Below, piece by piece: positions 18,161-27,913 of a DNA stretch of 64,000 nucleotides (position 1 is the stretch's first letter; the number at the start of each line of letters is the position of its first letter). Source of the DNA: Tenuifilum sp. 4138str (GTDB taxonomy: Bacteria > Bacteroidota > Bacteroidia > Bacteroidales > Tenuifilaceae); assembly GCF_041102575.1 (NCBI RefSeq), contig NZ_JBGCUE010000003.1, forward strand, positions 186,001-250,000. Direction: 5' to 3'. The translations under genes were made by a program, and so were the position numbers. Under the pieces are notes generated by a model, which ran no database searches, was not told where the DNA came from, and was given only the letters and a program-made list of their open reading frames with translations.

Positions 18161-21100
18161 TTAAGCTTCGTAGAGTGGGAGATCGACCGTAAAGGTTGTG
18201 CCAATGTTTTCGGTAGAGGTAAAATGGATGTAACCTCCAAAATTCAAAATTATTTCGCGTGTAATGGCTAGCCCTAAACCGGTTCCTCCCGATTTAGTCG
18301 TGAAATTAGGCGTAAAGATTTTTTCCCGAGCATGTTTTGGTATGCCTATGCCCGTATCGGAAACATCAACTCTTACCATACTGTTGGATGTTTTTGATAT
18401 ACTTATGCTAACCTCACCGGTTTTCCCACGCTCAATGGCCTGTATGCCATTCTTAACAAGGTTGTTGAACACCCTTAAAAGCTGATCCCTATCGGCAAAA
18501 ACAAACGGTTCGCCCGCTGCATTGTTAAGCACTATCCTGATATGTTTATAGCTGGAGTAAAGGGTGATAACATCGTTTATAACAGCAACAAGGTTAACGG
18601 GCTCACGTTTTGCGGTGGGAAGTTTTGCAAACGACGAGAACTCATTGGCAATAACCGTTAGGGCTTTTATCTGTTCGGTTAGCGATTGTGCAAACTGCTC
18701 AAAACGTTCGTCCCAGTTTGGCAAACCTTCGCGTTTGGCTTTAACCAGGTGTTGCAGGCTAAGTTTTATTGGCGTTAAGGGGTTTTTAACCTCGTGGGCA
18801 ATCTGTTTAGCCATTTCGCGCCAGGCCGTTTCGCGCTGGCTACGGGCAAGTTCTTCGGCGCTCCGAGCTAATTCTATAACCATTCGGTTATACTCGGCAA
18901 TGAGCTGTCCTACCTCATCGTTTCCCGCATACTCTATGGTGGCATTGTTGCCGGTAATGTTAACCCGGCTCATACTCTCACGGATCAGTTCTAGCGGTTT
19001 GGTTAGTTCTGAGGCTATTGCTACCACCAACGAAATTGAAAGCATGGCAAGCAGTGCAAATATGTTGATAATAGCCACAATAATTCCATAGAGCTCATTG
19101 CGAAGTTCCTCCTGCCGGGTAAAGTAGGGTAAGTTGAGGTAGGCAACTGTTTTACCATAGGGGTTCAAAAGGGGGACGTAAGCGGAAAGGAATTCGGCTT
19201 TCCCTATGCTCTCCCGCTCTAAATACTTGGGATTGTGTAGGTGATGAAGCTGATACCATGCAATGGGGTTCATCATTCGACCTAATAGGTTTTTATCAAA
19301 AACTTCGGAACGCGATGTGGCCAACAGAACTCCGCTTGTATCGTAAATGTTAATGTCCGTGTAAAATGTGTTAGAAAGGTCAATCAGCTTCTCTTTAAGC
19401 TGCTCAACATCCTGCCTGTTCTTGTTCATGTAGGGAAGCATGTGTTCCAGTTCAAACTGGAGCGAGAGCAACTTTTCGCTTAGGCTACTTCTATTTCTGT
19501 CATCAAAGTTCTTAACATTATAGTAAATTGTGGCTCCAGCCACAAGCACCATCGATAAAATAATTATTGACACCATTGCCCATCCAATTTTGTGCTTCAG
19601 GCTGGTAAATTGGGTGCTTAGCTTTATTCCAAGCAGGTAAAGGTAAAGCGATAGTATTATAAGGAGGAAAACCAGGATGTAGGCAAACGAAGCCGTTGAG
19701 CTAAGGGGTTCCTGACGAGGTCGGCTAATTACAATAGTATCGGCCTGGTTTGGTTTATAGGACAAGTGGTTGTACCTATTCTCATTATAAAATTCGTAGG
19801 AACCCGTAAGGGAATCGGAATCTGTTACTGTTAACTTGTACTCGTACGCCCCCGATTTTGTAACCAGCTTTCCCTTGTGATACTTAGCCCACGAGTAACC
19901 CTTTAGCTGATTACGTTTGTTTTTCCCTTCAATAAGTAGTTCAGGATACCCCAGGAGTTCCCAGCTCGGGCGGCTATTCAGTTCTATGTAAAGGTTACGA
20001 ACCTCATCGTCGAATCGGTAGCTCAACACGCCAATGTAGTAGATGTAGCCCGACTGGGTTGATAGGTAGTAGAATCTTGAGCTGGGTAGGATAATTCCGT
20101 AACTTGAAATCAGGTTATCAAAAAATAGATTGCAGTTTGTTTTGCCTCCCAACTCGTCGATAAGAATTGAGTTTTCCAAGCAAACCGTGGCGGTTAAGTC
20201 GTACCGATTAAGGTAGTCCTTAAAGTATTCACGGCGTAAGTAATCGTAAAGTTCAACGTTTTTGTTCTCAATATCCTTAACGCAGCTACGGGCATAGGCA
20301 TCGGTTGTGAGTGCCTGGTAAAGCTGTGGCAGTATGGTTTCAGCCAGTGGATCTCGCTCGCTACTCAAGCTTACTGCAAGAACTTTTCGAACGGCAACCT
20401 CCTTTTGTCGGCTGTAGATTGAAACTATTACAGTGATATAGATTGACGAAACAGCTGCAAGAAAAAGCAGAGCCTTAGCTCCAATTGCTTTGTTTTTTAC
20501 CCAACAGAACCAGTAAAGGGTAACCGAAACTAACAAGAACCACCCATAGCCAAAAAAGGATATGTGGCTAAAATCGGTTAGCATAAAAAATGGGAGAGCA
20601 ACAATAAGTGCCGCGAGCAATGTGTATTCAATAAAGCGTTTACCTTTGGCCTTTTCGTTAATCCGAAGCCAAAGCAGGTTGAGGGTAATTGCAGTAAGAA
20701 CCCAAAAAAACACTGAAAGGTATCCTATTACCGAGTAAATGTTGAGGTTGAAGATATTTGATGTGTCGAGAGGAATTGTAGAGTGATTAACCAGCGATAC
20801 CATTGTGGCATGGGCAGCAATATAGCAAAGGATTGTGAGCAGCAGACTGATAGCCGAAATTATTCTATCGCCTAATAAGCCAATATTTACCCTGTAATTA
20901 CTTAAGTTACGGAAAGCAAATGCTGCCACTACCAAAACTAACACTGAATTTATTAAGAAATCGCCAAGCGAGGGGTTATACCAGGTATGAGCGTAAAGTT
21001 CAGGATTAAAAATAGTTAGTGGAAGTATCCCCGGGAACGATGTTTTAAGACTAACTAGTCTAATAGCCACAATTGCAGCTATAAATATCATAACTTTTAT

Positions 21101-21823
21101 TGCCGGGTGAATTTTTTTGAAATATTGGTTTAGCAAAAAGGCCAGCGAAACTAGAATCAAAACCAGCGAAATGTATCGTAAACCCGTTTTAAAGTTTTCT
21201 TTTAGGACAGTCCCTGTTTTGTCGGTTGGAACCAAGTAAAAGGGCTCAAAGTTTTTAGGCCTTATTGGAATGCAGTACGATTCCAATTGCTTTGATATGC
21301 TAAACCCTGAGAGTATATCAAAATCATTGGTGTAGCTGTTTACAAGATACTTATTTTGGTAAGGGTATTCGTTCGATACATGGATAAGAACCCTTGCGGA
21401 TAGCGAAGAGTCGGCATTGTAGTTCCAGAATGAGATGTAGTAAGCGCTGTTCAGCTTCACCAGTTGAGCAATACCTGCTTTCTGTGGACTCTCCTGGGGA
21501 TCGATATTTGTTGACCAAAAGCAGGTTTTCCCATTCTTTAGGATAAAAATCTCAAAACGGTCATCATCTGACAGTGAATTAATAAAGCCAAGGCATGTTT
21601 GAAACGATTTTGATGAGCAGGAACTATCAATTTTGTCCAACAGCATCTTCGATAGGTCAAATGCTTTTTGGGTTTTCCTCTCAAAGGTTTTTTCTATGGA
21701 TTTTTTTTGAGCTGTTATGGGTTGTACGTAAGGGATTCTACTTAGTCCATACTCCGCAATAAATAGGAGTGCGAACATGATAGCAAGTAGGATTACTGGT
21801 ATATAGCGTATTTTTTGTTTCAT
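18161..21823 (-). CDS. NtrY-like membrane sensor histidine kinase
   Basis: A 1,220-residue sensor. An N-terminal helix and an extracytoplasmic segment are followed by a block of about eight membrane helices (roughly 215-475), a second extracytoplasmic region (about 490-700), another helix, a third sensor region (about 760-920), a helix and a HAMP linker. The transmitter follows: HisKA with HEVKNPLTPIKLSL, then HATPase_c with NNLVKNGIQAIE, DTGIGIP and GTGLGLAI. The H-box wording is typical of NtrY-type kinases. No response regulator gene is next to it. The large multi-helix N-terminus is unusual for NtrY. It overlaps nothing; the stop lies four bases from a convergent transporter. The stimulus is unknown. 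Confidence 0.88.
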   Translation of the reverse strand: MKQKIRYIPVILLAIMFALLFIAEYGLSRIPYVQPITAQKKSIEKTFERKTQKAFDLSKMLLDKIDSSCSSKSFQTCLGFINSLSDDDRFEIFILKNGKTCFWSTNIDPQESPQKAGIAQLVKLNSAYYISFWNYNADSSLSARVLIHVSNEYPYQNKYLVNSYTNDFDILSGFSISKQLESYCIPIRPKNFEPFYLVPTDKTGTVLKENFKTGLRYISLVLILVSLAFLLNQYFKKIHPAIKVMIFIAAIVAIRLVSLKTSFPGILPLTIFNPELYAHTWYNPSLGDFLINSVLVLVVAAFAFRNLSNYRVNIGLLGDRIISAISLLLTILCYIAAHATMVSLVNHSTIPLDTSNIFNLNIYSVIGYLSVFFWVLTAITLNLLWLRINEKAKGKRFIEYTLLAALIVALPFFMLTDFSHISFFGYGWFLLVSVTLYWFCWVKNKAIGAKALLFLAAVSSIYITVIVSIYSRQKEVAVRKVLAVSLSSERDPLAETILPQLYQALTTDAYARSCVKDIENKNVELYDYLRREYFKDYLNRYDLTATVCLENSILIDELGGKTNCNLFFDNLISSYGIILPSSRFYYLSTQSGYIYYIGVLSYRFDDEVRNLYIELNSRPSWELLGYPELLIEGKNKRNQLKGYSWAKYHKGKLVTKSGAYEYKLTVTDSDSLTGSYEFYNENRYNHLSYKPNQADTIVISRPRQEPLSSTASFAYILVFLLIILSLYLYLLGIKLSTQFTSLKHKIGWAMVSIIILSMVLVAGATIYYNVKNFDDRNRSSLSEKLLSLQFELEHMLPYMNKNRQDVEQLKEKLIDLSNTFYTDINIYDTSGVLLATSRSEVFDKNLLGRMMNPIAWYQLHHLHNPKYLERESIGKAEFLSAYVPLLNPYGKTVAYLNLPYFTRQEELRNELYGIIVAIINIFALLAMLSISLVVAIASELTKPLELIRESMSRVNITGNNATIEYAGNDEVGQLIAEYNRMVIELARSAEELARSQRETAWREMAKQIAHEVKNPLTPIKLSLQHLVKAKREGLPNWDERFEQFAQSLTEQIKALTVIANEFSSFAKLPTAKREPVNLVAVINDVITLYSSYKHIRIVLNNAAGEPFVFADRDQLLRVFNNLVKNGIQAIERGKTGEVSISISKTSNSMVRVDVSDTGIGIPKHAREKIFTPNFTTKSGGTGLGLAITREIILNFGGYIHFTSTENIGTTFTVDLPLYEA

Positions 21824-21853
21824 TACTTAAATATAGCAAAAATCGAGCCTAAA

Positions 21854-22327
21854 TCAAGGATTATGGTAAGGTTCCCCCTTAATGATTGTGAAGGCCCTGT
21901 AAAGCTGTTCGGCAAATATCAATCTAATAAGTTGATGCGAAAAGGTCATAGGCGATACGGAGAGTTTTCCGTGACATGTGGTTTTTACCCGCTCATCGAA
22001 ACCGTAGGGCCCACCAATAAAGAAAGCCATATCGCGTTGGCCGGAGTTCATACGTTTTTCAATTAGACCCGCAAACTCAACCGATGTATAAAGCTTTCCG
22101 TGCTCATCGAGCAGTATGCACTCCTGGTAGTTCTCCATCTCGGCAAGTATCATATCACCTTCCTTTTGCAGCTGCAGTTCAACCGGCATCGATTTGGTAT
22201 TTTTTAGCTCAGGAAGGACTTTAAAGTCAAACCTGCAGTAACGGCTAAGCCGTTTTGTGTAATTATCGAACCCTTCGGCAATGTACTTTTCACTTGTCTT
22301 TCCTATTGCTACAAGAGTTATTTTCAT
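21854..22327 (-). CDS. rlmH: 23S rRNA (pseudouridine1915-N3)-methyltransferase RlmH
   Basis: RlmH is a SPOUT-class enzyme that methylates pseudouridine 1915 in helix 69 of 23S rRNA. The 157-residue product, starting MKITLVAIGK at the ATG at 22327, has the family's exact length. The SAM knot is shown by FFIGGPYGFDERV and the C-terminal LSPMTFSHQLIRLIFAEQLYRA-type tail ending GEPYHNP (positions in the last 60 residues). A longer frame to 22375 adds an implausible tail. It lies 30 bases upstream of the kinase gene on the same strand and may be co-transcribed. Confidence 0.97.
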   Translation of the reverse strand: MKITLVAIGKTSEKYIAEGFDNYTKRLSRYCRFDFKVLPELKNTKSMPVELQLQKEGDMILAEMENYQECILLDEHGKLYTSVEFAGLIEKRMNSGQRDMAFFIGGPYGFDERVKTTCHGKLSVSPMTFSHQLIRLIFAEQLYRAFTIIKGEPYHNP

Positions 22328-22572
22328 TGGCAAAATGGTAAAAAATTTATGGTTTCCTGCTAACACAGAAACCATAAAATTATGTAAAACTTGATATAGT
22401 TGTTACAGGCTGTGCAAATGTTTACTGCTTGATGGGGGATAGGCGTGGGTTAAATGGCACAGTTTAGATGGCATTTTGTAAACATCGCAGAATGATAGTT
22501 GTGCAGGAATTATAAGATGGAAGACAAGAAGAAAACCTCATGTGTAACGTTTCTCGGCAAACGGTTCACGAT

Positions 22573-22950
22573 TCAAGACTCACGTTTCATGTTTTTCTTC
22601 TTCATCGACACCAGGACGAAAACGGTATGGCTATTGCCTGTGGAAATCACCTTTTTGCGTTCTACGCGAACGTCGCGTAGCTCAGCCTTTACCACTTCAG
22701 TGGTAATGCTTTCGCCATCCTTGCTAAGGTACTTAACATGCCCAACTTGCCGGGCCAGCTGGATTTTTGCATCCATTGTTGCCTTTTTCTCGGCAACGTC
22801 AACAGTTGGGCCTGTAGCCGTACCAGCAGCATAAATCTTTCGGGCTGAGGTTGGGGGATTGTTGTACCAATCAGGTATCGATTCAATATCTATCTGAGCC
22901 ATTGCCGTAGTGGCAAGCATCAACAAAACAAAGGTAATTAGTCGGTTCAT
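22573..22950 (-). CDS. Small secreted LPP20-like protein
   Basis: A 125-residue exported protein starting at the ATG at 22950 (MNRLITFVLL), with a signal peptide ending TAMAQ. The mature part begins with IPDWYNNPP, then YAAGTATG and a helical VAEKKATMDAKIQLARQV, matching the layout of LPP20-like domains; the same layout is seen in the larger gene at 13039. The function is unknown. It stands alone between rlmH and valS. The 245 bases between it and rlmH hold no gene. Confidence 0.65.
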   Translation of the reverse strand: MNRLITFVLLMLATTAMAQIDIESIPDWYNNPPTSARKIYAAGTATGPTVDVAEKKATMDAKIQLARQVGHVKYLSKDGESITTEVVKAELRDVRVERKKVISTGNSHTVFVLVSMKKKNMKRES

Positions 22951-23050
22951 GGTGCTTTGGTTTATCAACTTCAATTTATCATAAATCGTGCCAAGGCAAG
23001 CGGTGCTAATAAGCTTTTGCTAAAGCTATAGTCCATTGTTGAAAAAATGC

Positions 23051-23058
23051 TATTTTTG
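23051..23058 (+). promoter_or_regulatory. Putative -7 box (TATTTTTG) for valS
   Basis: TATTTTTG fits the Bacteroidota TAnnTTTG consensus and lies 28 bases before the valS ATG at 23087. No TTTG at the correct distance upstream was found, so support is partial. Confidence 0.45.
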
Positions 23059-23086
23059 CGGTTCGATTTAGTTTACAACACAATAT

Positions 23087-25723
23087 ATGGATAGCACAAG
23101 AGAACTTTCGGCTAAGTACAACCCGGCTGAGGTTGAGGATAAGTGGTACAAGTACTGGATGGAAAAAGGATTTTTCCGTTCTACCCCCGATGAGCGCGAG
23201 CCCTACTGTATTGTTATACCCCCACCCAATGTAACCGGAGTGCTTCACATGGGACACATGCTTAACAATACCCTTCAGGATGTTCTGGTGCGTAGGGCAC
23301 GAATGAAAGGGAAGAATGCATGCTGGGTTCCCGGAACCGATCATGCTTCAATTGCTACCGAGGCTAAGGTCGTGGCCAAATTGAAGGCCGAAGGGATAGA
23401 AAAATCGCAGCTTACCCGCGAAGAGTTCTTGAAACACGCCTGGGAGTGGAAGGAGAAGCATGGCGGTATAATCCTTGAGCAGCTAAAAAAGCTGGGCGCA
23501 TCATGCGATTGGGAGCGAACCTGCTTTACCATGGACCCAACCCTATCGGACAGTGTTATCCATGTTTTTGTTGACCTATACCGTAAAGGCTATATTTACC
23601 GTGGCGTACGTATGGTAAACTGGGACCCGCAGGCTAAAACAGCCGTATCGGACGAGGAGGTTATATACCGTGAGGTAAATGGTAAACTTTACTACCTGAA
23701 ATATAAAATTGACGGGGAGGATGGCTTTGTAACCATTGCTACCACTCGCCCCGAGACCATTCTGGGCGATACTGCCGTTTGTGTAAACCCCAACGACCCA
23801 CGATATACACACCTAAAGGGAAAACACCTTTTGGTTCCGCTCATCAATCGGAGAGTGCCTGTTATTTTTGATGAGTACGTTGATATGGAGTTTGGTACAG
23901 GTGCGTTAAAGGTTACCCCGGCTCACGATATCAACGACTACATGCTTGGCGAAAAGTATAACCTTGAGGTTATTGATATATTCAACGACGATGGAACCCT
24001 CAACCAGTTAGCACAGCTTTACGTTGGGATGGACCGCTTTGAGGTGCGTAAGCAAATAGTTGTTGATCTGGAGAAAGCTGGCCATCTGGCTAAGGTTGAG
24101 GATTATGTAAACAAGGTTGGATTCAGCGAGCGTACCGATGCCGTTATTGAACCAAAACTCTCGATGCAGTGGTTCCTTAAAATGAAGGAGATTTCCAAAC
24201 CTGCACTCGACGCTGTGGTTAACGGCGATATCAAGCTGCACCCCCCTAAGTTTGTGAATACCTACCGCCACTGGATGGAGAATGTTAAGGACTGGTGCTT
24301 ATCGCGTCAGCTCTGGTGGGGACATCGTATACCTGCCTGGTACCTGCCACATGGTGGGTATGTGGTTGCTCACAATGAGCAGGAAGCGCTTGAAATTGCC
24401 CGTAAAGAGACAGGCAATGCAAGCCTTCAGCTATCGGATTTGCGCCAGGACGAGGATGTGCTTGACACCTGGTTCAGCTCCTGGCTTTGGCCAATATCGG
24501 TATTCAACGGTATTTTGGACCCCGAAAATCCCGATATCAGGTATTACTACCCTACTCACGACCTAATTACCGCACCGGAAATCCTTTTCTTCTGGGTTGC
24601 CCGCATGATAATTGCTGGTTACGAGTACCTGGGCGATAAACCTTTCCGCAACGTTTACCTTACCGGTATTGTTCGCGACCACCTGCGTCGTAAAATGAGC
24701 AAACAGCTTGGCAATTCACCTGATCCGCTCCACCTTATGGCCAAGTATGGTGCCGACGGTGTAAGGGTTGGAATGCTCCTTTGCTCACCCGCAGGAAACG
24801 ATTTGCTCTTTGATGAGAGCCTAACTGAACAGGGACGTAACTTCTGTAATAAGGTTTGGAATGCTTTCCGTTTGGTAAAGGGTTGGCAGGTTGATGCTAA
24901 TGCAACACAGCCCGATTCCTCTAAAACGGCCGTTGAGTGGTTCAACAATGTGCTAAACAAGGCCATTGAACAGTGCGACGATGACTTTGAGAAGTATCGC
25001 ATATCGGAGGCCTTGATGAACCTCTACAAGCTATTCTGGGATGAGTTTTCGTCGTGGTACCTGGAGGCAATTAAACCAGCCTACGGACAGCCAATCGATG
25101 CAGCAACCTACCATGCAACCCTTGAAATCTTCGAGAAGATGTTGGCCCTGTTGCACCCATTCATGCCATTCATCACCGAGGAGTTATGGCAGCACCTGCG
25201 CAACCGTGCCGATGGTGAAAGCATTATGGTGAGCCAAATGCCCAAATCGACCGGGGTTGATGAGGAGTTAGTTAAAACCTTTGAGCGGGTTAAGGAAATT
25301 ATTGCTGGTATCAGAAATATCCGTCAGGAGAAAAATATTGCTCCAAAAAAATTGCTTTCAGCATCGGTTCGTACCTCAAGTAAACTGCCCAAAGGGTTTG
25401 AGGAAATCATTATGAAGCTTGCTGGGCTCGATCAGCTAAGCTATACCGATGGAAAGATTGAAGGCGCAGCATCGTTCATGGTTGGGGTTGATGAGGTATA
25501 TGTACCCCTCCAGGGTTTAGTTGATGTTGATGAGGAACGTCAGAAAATTCTGGCCGAGCTGGAGTACACAAGGGGATTCCTGGATAGCGTGCTGAAAAAG
25601 TTAAGCAATGAGCGATTTGTTAATAACGCCCCTGCAAATGTTGTTGAGCTTGAACGCAAAAAGCAAAGCGACGCCGAAACCAAAATTAAGGCGCTTGAGG
25701 AAAGGCTGAGAGAACTGAAGTAG
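23087..25723 (+). CDS. valS: Valyl-tRNA synthetase
   Basis: ValS charges tRNA-Val and edits mischarged threonine. The 878-residue class I synthetase shows the HIGH-type motif HMGHM after PPPNVTG, the editing (CP1) domain with TTRPETI and DTAV, the ADYGADGVR catalytic part, [12 protein letters not shown] as the KMSKS loop, an anticodon-binding domain, and a C-terminal coiled-coil arm beginning at about residue 815. All landmarks are intact and length is standard. It is transcribed alone, with a -7 box in front and an intrinsic terminator behind. Confidence 0.98.
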   Translation: MDSTRELSAKYNPAEVEDKWYKYWMEKGFFRSTPDEREPYCIVIPPPNVTGVLHMGHMLNNTLQDVLVRRARMKGKNACWVPGTDHASIATEAKVVAKLKAEGIEKSQLTREEFLKHAWEWKEKHGGIILEQLKKLGASCDWERTCFTMDPTLSDSVIHVFVDLYRKGYIYRGVRMVNWDPQAKTAVSDEEVIYREVNGKLYYLKYKIDGEDGFVTIATTRPETILGDTAVCVNPNDPRYTHLKGKHLLVPLINRRVPVIFDEYVDMEFGTGALKVTPAHDINDYMLGEKYNLEVIDIFNDDGTLNQLAQLYVGMDRFEVRKQIVVDLEKAGHLAKVEDYVNKVGFSERTDAVIEPKLSMQWFLKMKEISKPALDAVVNGDIKLHPPKFVNTYRHWMENVKDWCLSRQLWWGHRIPAWYLPHGGYVVAHNEQEALEIARKETGNASLQLSDLRQDEDVLDTWFSSWLWPISVFNGILDPENPDIRYYYPTHDLITAPEILFFWVARMIIAGYEYLGDKPFRNVYLTGIVRDHLRRKMSKQLGNSPDPLHLMAKYGADGVRVGMLLCSPAGNDLLFDESLTEQGRNFCNKVWNAFRLVKGWQVDANATQPDSSKTAVEWFNNVLNKAIEQCDDDFEKYRISEALMNLYKLFWDEFSSWYLEAIKPAYGQPIDAATYHATLEIFEKMLALLHPFMPFITEELWQHLRNRADGESIMVSQMPKSTGVDEELVKTFERVKEIIAGIRNIRQEKNIAPKKLLSASVRTSSKLPKGFEEIIMKLAGLDQLSYTDGKIEGAASFMVGVDEVYVPLQGLVDVDEERQKILAELEYTRGFLDSVLKKLSNERFVNNAPANVVELERKKQSDAETKIKALEERLRELK

Positions 25724-25776
25724 TCTTGTAAGGCAGCAAGATTAGTTGCTCCATAAAAAGTACAAATAAGAACATA

Positions 25777-25813
25777 AATCGCATTCGAGCTGTTCCGAGT
25801 GCGATTTTTTTTG
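25777..25813 (+). terminator. Rho-independent terminator after valS
   Basis: AATCGCATTCG (25777-25787) pairs with CGAGTGCGATT (25796-25806), with one T:G wobble, followed by a run of eight Ts. It lies 54 bases after the valS stop. Confidence 0.85.
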
Positions 25814-26040
25814 CCCCCGCGGATGTTTGCAAAACTATCATTTTGTCAACCTGATCCCCAATTATAAAGGGATAAGCTTTGCCGAGGTATCTTATACTTA
25901 GTGTGCAGTTTACAGTGTACAGAGAGGGTTGCGTTTATGTTTGGTTGTAATATTGCGCCTGACCCCTCTAAATCTCCCTTGAGAGGGGAGACTTTAACCC
26001 ACGATAAAACTTTCTTATTGCGCTCCCATCTCCTGTCAGG

Positions 26041-26155
26041 AGAGGGGCTGGGGGTGAGGTCGTTTTCCAAGAACAACGAGCAACGAACAACGTTTCCAGC
26101 CCCGTAGGGGCTAAACATTTGTAACTCCATGCCTACTCCCTCATGTATTGCGATG
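26041..26155. repeat. Intergenic repeat Y, copy 1
   Basis: Contains gggctgggggtgaggtcgtt, a short caacga-type tandem (aacaacgagcaacgaacaac) and the hairpin AGCCCC-gta-GGGGCT. The same order recurs at 27637-27755 (direct) and, in part, reversed at 39545-39625. Such copies suggest a dispersed, hairpin-bearing intergenic element. Confidence 0.8.
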
Positions 26156-26221
26156 CATGCTATGATTTCCTAAAGAGCAAAACTGAGCCCTTGCATCGCA
26201 AAGGAAAAGCATTGCAAAGAG

Positions 26222-26425
26222 CATGTTCTTTCTTGTCTTGATACAAGAAAGAACCAAAGAAAATCAAGGCTGAAAAGCCCGACCCGATGGGTGCCCCGTG
26301 GGTGAAACTGCCACGCGATACAATTCGCCACGCCTGCGGCGTGACTCATGTGGTATCGCTTACTAAGCCCACTGCCACGTACCACCCCCGACCCATTGTC
26401 GGGTCAGGCTTTTATGCAACTGCGT
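26222..26425. repeat. Intergenic repeat X, copy 1
   Basis: The core at 26222-26362 (141 bp) matches 27398-27538 with only about two mismatches by eye; similarity continues on both sides with more gaps. The core contains three strong palindromes: TTCTTTCTTG with CAAGAAAGAA, CACGCC-tgc-GGCGTG, and after the core GACCC-attgtc-GGGTC. There is no transposase gene within it. Confidence 0.85.
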
Positions 26426-26920
26426 ATGGCTCCGTGCTGGTTGAGGAATCGCATTAAAGAAGAGTTGAATGTACTAAGAGATGCTATGACTGGGCTCAGC
26501 ATGACATGAGCGCTAAATTCTCTTTTTCTGTCAAACAATAGCTGTCAACTTTCAAATAAATCAAATGTTTCATCTGTGTTTCATTTGTTTTAAGCATCAA
26601 TTAATGCTTGTAAACTGTGAAAATCAAATAGATCAGCGTAATCTTCGTTCTTTTAAAACACACACAACCTTCGTAGAACAACTTCATATATTTGGGAATT
26701 GGTTTAAAAAAAAAACTTAAAGTCCATTTGATGATTTATATTTTTTTTAATTTTGTTAATAAAATAAGACACTATATTACAACACATGTAAAATAGTTAT
26801 AACCCATTTATCACAACATCTAGTTGTAAAAATAACTTTTTAATTTGATTATTGCTGAGTTTTTTGGTCAATATAATTTATAGATAGAGAAATAAGTCAC
26901 TAACTAAAAAAAACAAGATT

Positions 26921-27238
26921 ATGAAGAGGTTACTTTTTATTGCAATGATTCTGATATTTTTCTCATGTGAGAAAGAAGAATATCTGACAATTGGAGAAAT
27001 CAACGCCAAAGAGATTTCTGAATGTGTTAAAAATAATAAGTTACAAAATGTAACAATAAACTCCTGGGAAATTTCGTGGGTTGGTGAAGGCTCTGTAAGT
27101 TATTGGAAACCAATTGTTACTCAGAGTGATTTTAGAATTGAAAAATCCTTCATTGTAGTCAGTTATAAGTACTATAATTTAGAAAGGCTTTATTATTTTA
27201 ATCATGAAGGGAATACCTTAATTCTTTATTTGAAATAA
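26921..27238 (+). CDS. Small lipoprotein of unknown function
   Basis: A 105-residue protein with a lipoprotein signal: a hydrophobic stretch (residues 4-15) ending in FFSC, so C16 would be acylated, followed by EKEE. An acidic residue pattern after the cysteine is common in exported Bacteroidota lipoproteins. The mature part is small, with several aromatic strands, and resembles no family I know. The gene is AT-rich compared with its surroundings and lies alone between two near-identical direct repeats, which suggests that it was acquired or moved with them. Confidence 0.65.
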   Translation: MKRLLFIAMILIFFSCEKEEYLTIGEINAKEISECVKNNKLQNVTINSWEISWVGEGSVSYWKPIVTQSDFRIEKSFIVVSYKYYNLERLYYFNHEGNTLILYLK

Positions 27239-27397
27239 AACGGGTTAAGACAATAATTATTGCATCAAGTAGAATAATCACTTGTTGAAAACACCAAGCT
27301 TAATCCCACATCTATTGCGATGGACGCAATACCTTTTACAAGGAGCAAGGGTGAAGTGTTGCATCGCAAATGAAAAGCATGGCGAAGAGCCATTTCA

Positions 27398-27604
27398 CAT
27401 GTTCTTTCTTGTCTTGATACAAGAAAGAACCAAAGAAAATCAAGGCTGAAAAGCCCGACCCGATGGGTGCCCCGTGGGTGGAACTGCCACGCGATACTAT
27501 TCGCCACGCCTGCGGCGTGACTCATGTGGTATCGCTTAATGGACCCACCGCCATGTTCCCCCCCCCCGACCCATTGCCGGGTCAGGCTTTTATGCCACTG
27601 CCTG
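27398..27604. repeat. Intergenic repeat X, copy 2
   Basis: Direct copy of 26222-26425 at a constant offset of 1,176 bases through the 141-bp core. The downstream part carries a run of nine Cs (about 27558-27566) not present in copy 1, which is a likely place for length variation. The palindromes of copy 1 are preserved. Confidence 0.85.
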
Positions 27605-27636
27605 CTTTTTCCGCTCCATTCAACCCCAGGGAAAAG

Positions 27637-27755
27637 GGCTGGGGGTGAGGTCGTTATCCAAGAACAACGAGCAACGAACAACGAACAACGTTTTCAGCCC
27701 CGTAGGGGCTAAATATTTGTAACTTCATGGCTACTCCCTCATGTATTGCGATTGC
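27637..27755. repeat. Intergenic repeat Y, copy 2
   Basis: Direct copy of 26041-26155 with one extra aacgaac unit. It keeps the AGCCCC-gta-GGGGCT hairpin and the ending ctactccctcatgtattgcg. Together with copy 1 it encloses both X copies and the lipoprotein gene (Y-X-gene-X-Y). Confidence 0.8.
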
Positions 27756-27913
27756 TTGAAAACCAGTCAGAAGGGATTAAGGTTTAAAGGTACAAAGAGA
27801 TGTTTCAGCAGCGCTCAGCATAACAGAGAGATGTTTCGCTGCGCACATCATGACAAATATCCTTAACTTAACAATATTAAATAAATTTTACATTCTAAAC
27901 ATTTTTCAAAGCA

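Larger units (their letters stand above)
25814..26920. other. Gene-poor repeat region upstream of a small lipoprotein gene
   Basis: No gene is supported in this 1.1-kb stretch. It holds repeat Y1 (26041-26155), repeat X1 (about 26186-26425) and an AT-rich tail (26700-26920) that probably contains the promoter of the lipoprotein gene. Open frames in the repeats translate to proline- and histidine-rich strings with no family resemblance and are not credible genes. Confidence 0.6.
27239..27913. other. Gene-poor repeat region downstream of the lipoprotein gene
   Basis: Contains repeat X2 (27361-27604) and Y2 (27637-27755), then about 150 bases of unremarkable sequence to the end of the next minus-strand gene. 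No gene is supported. Confidence 0.6.

Noticed and set aside
25900-26400. Several open frames of 60-140 codons in the repeat region, on both strands
   Set aside because: They lie in repeats X and Y, overlap each other in different frames and translate to compositionally odd sequences without family features.
26222-27538. X repeats as ends of a composite insertion sequence
   Set aside because: There is no transposase between or inside them, no terminal inverted repeat and no visible target duplication.
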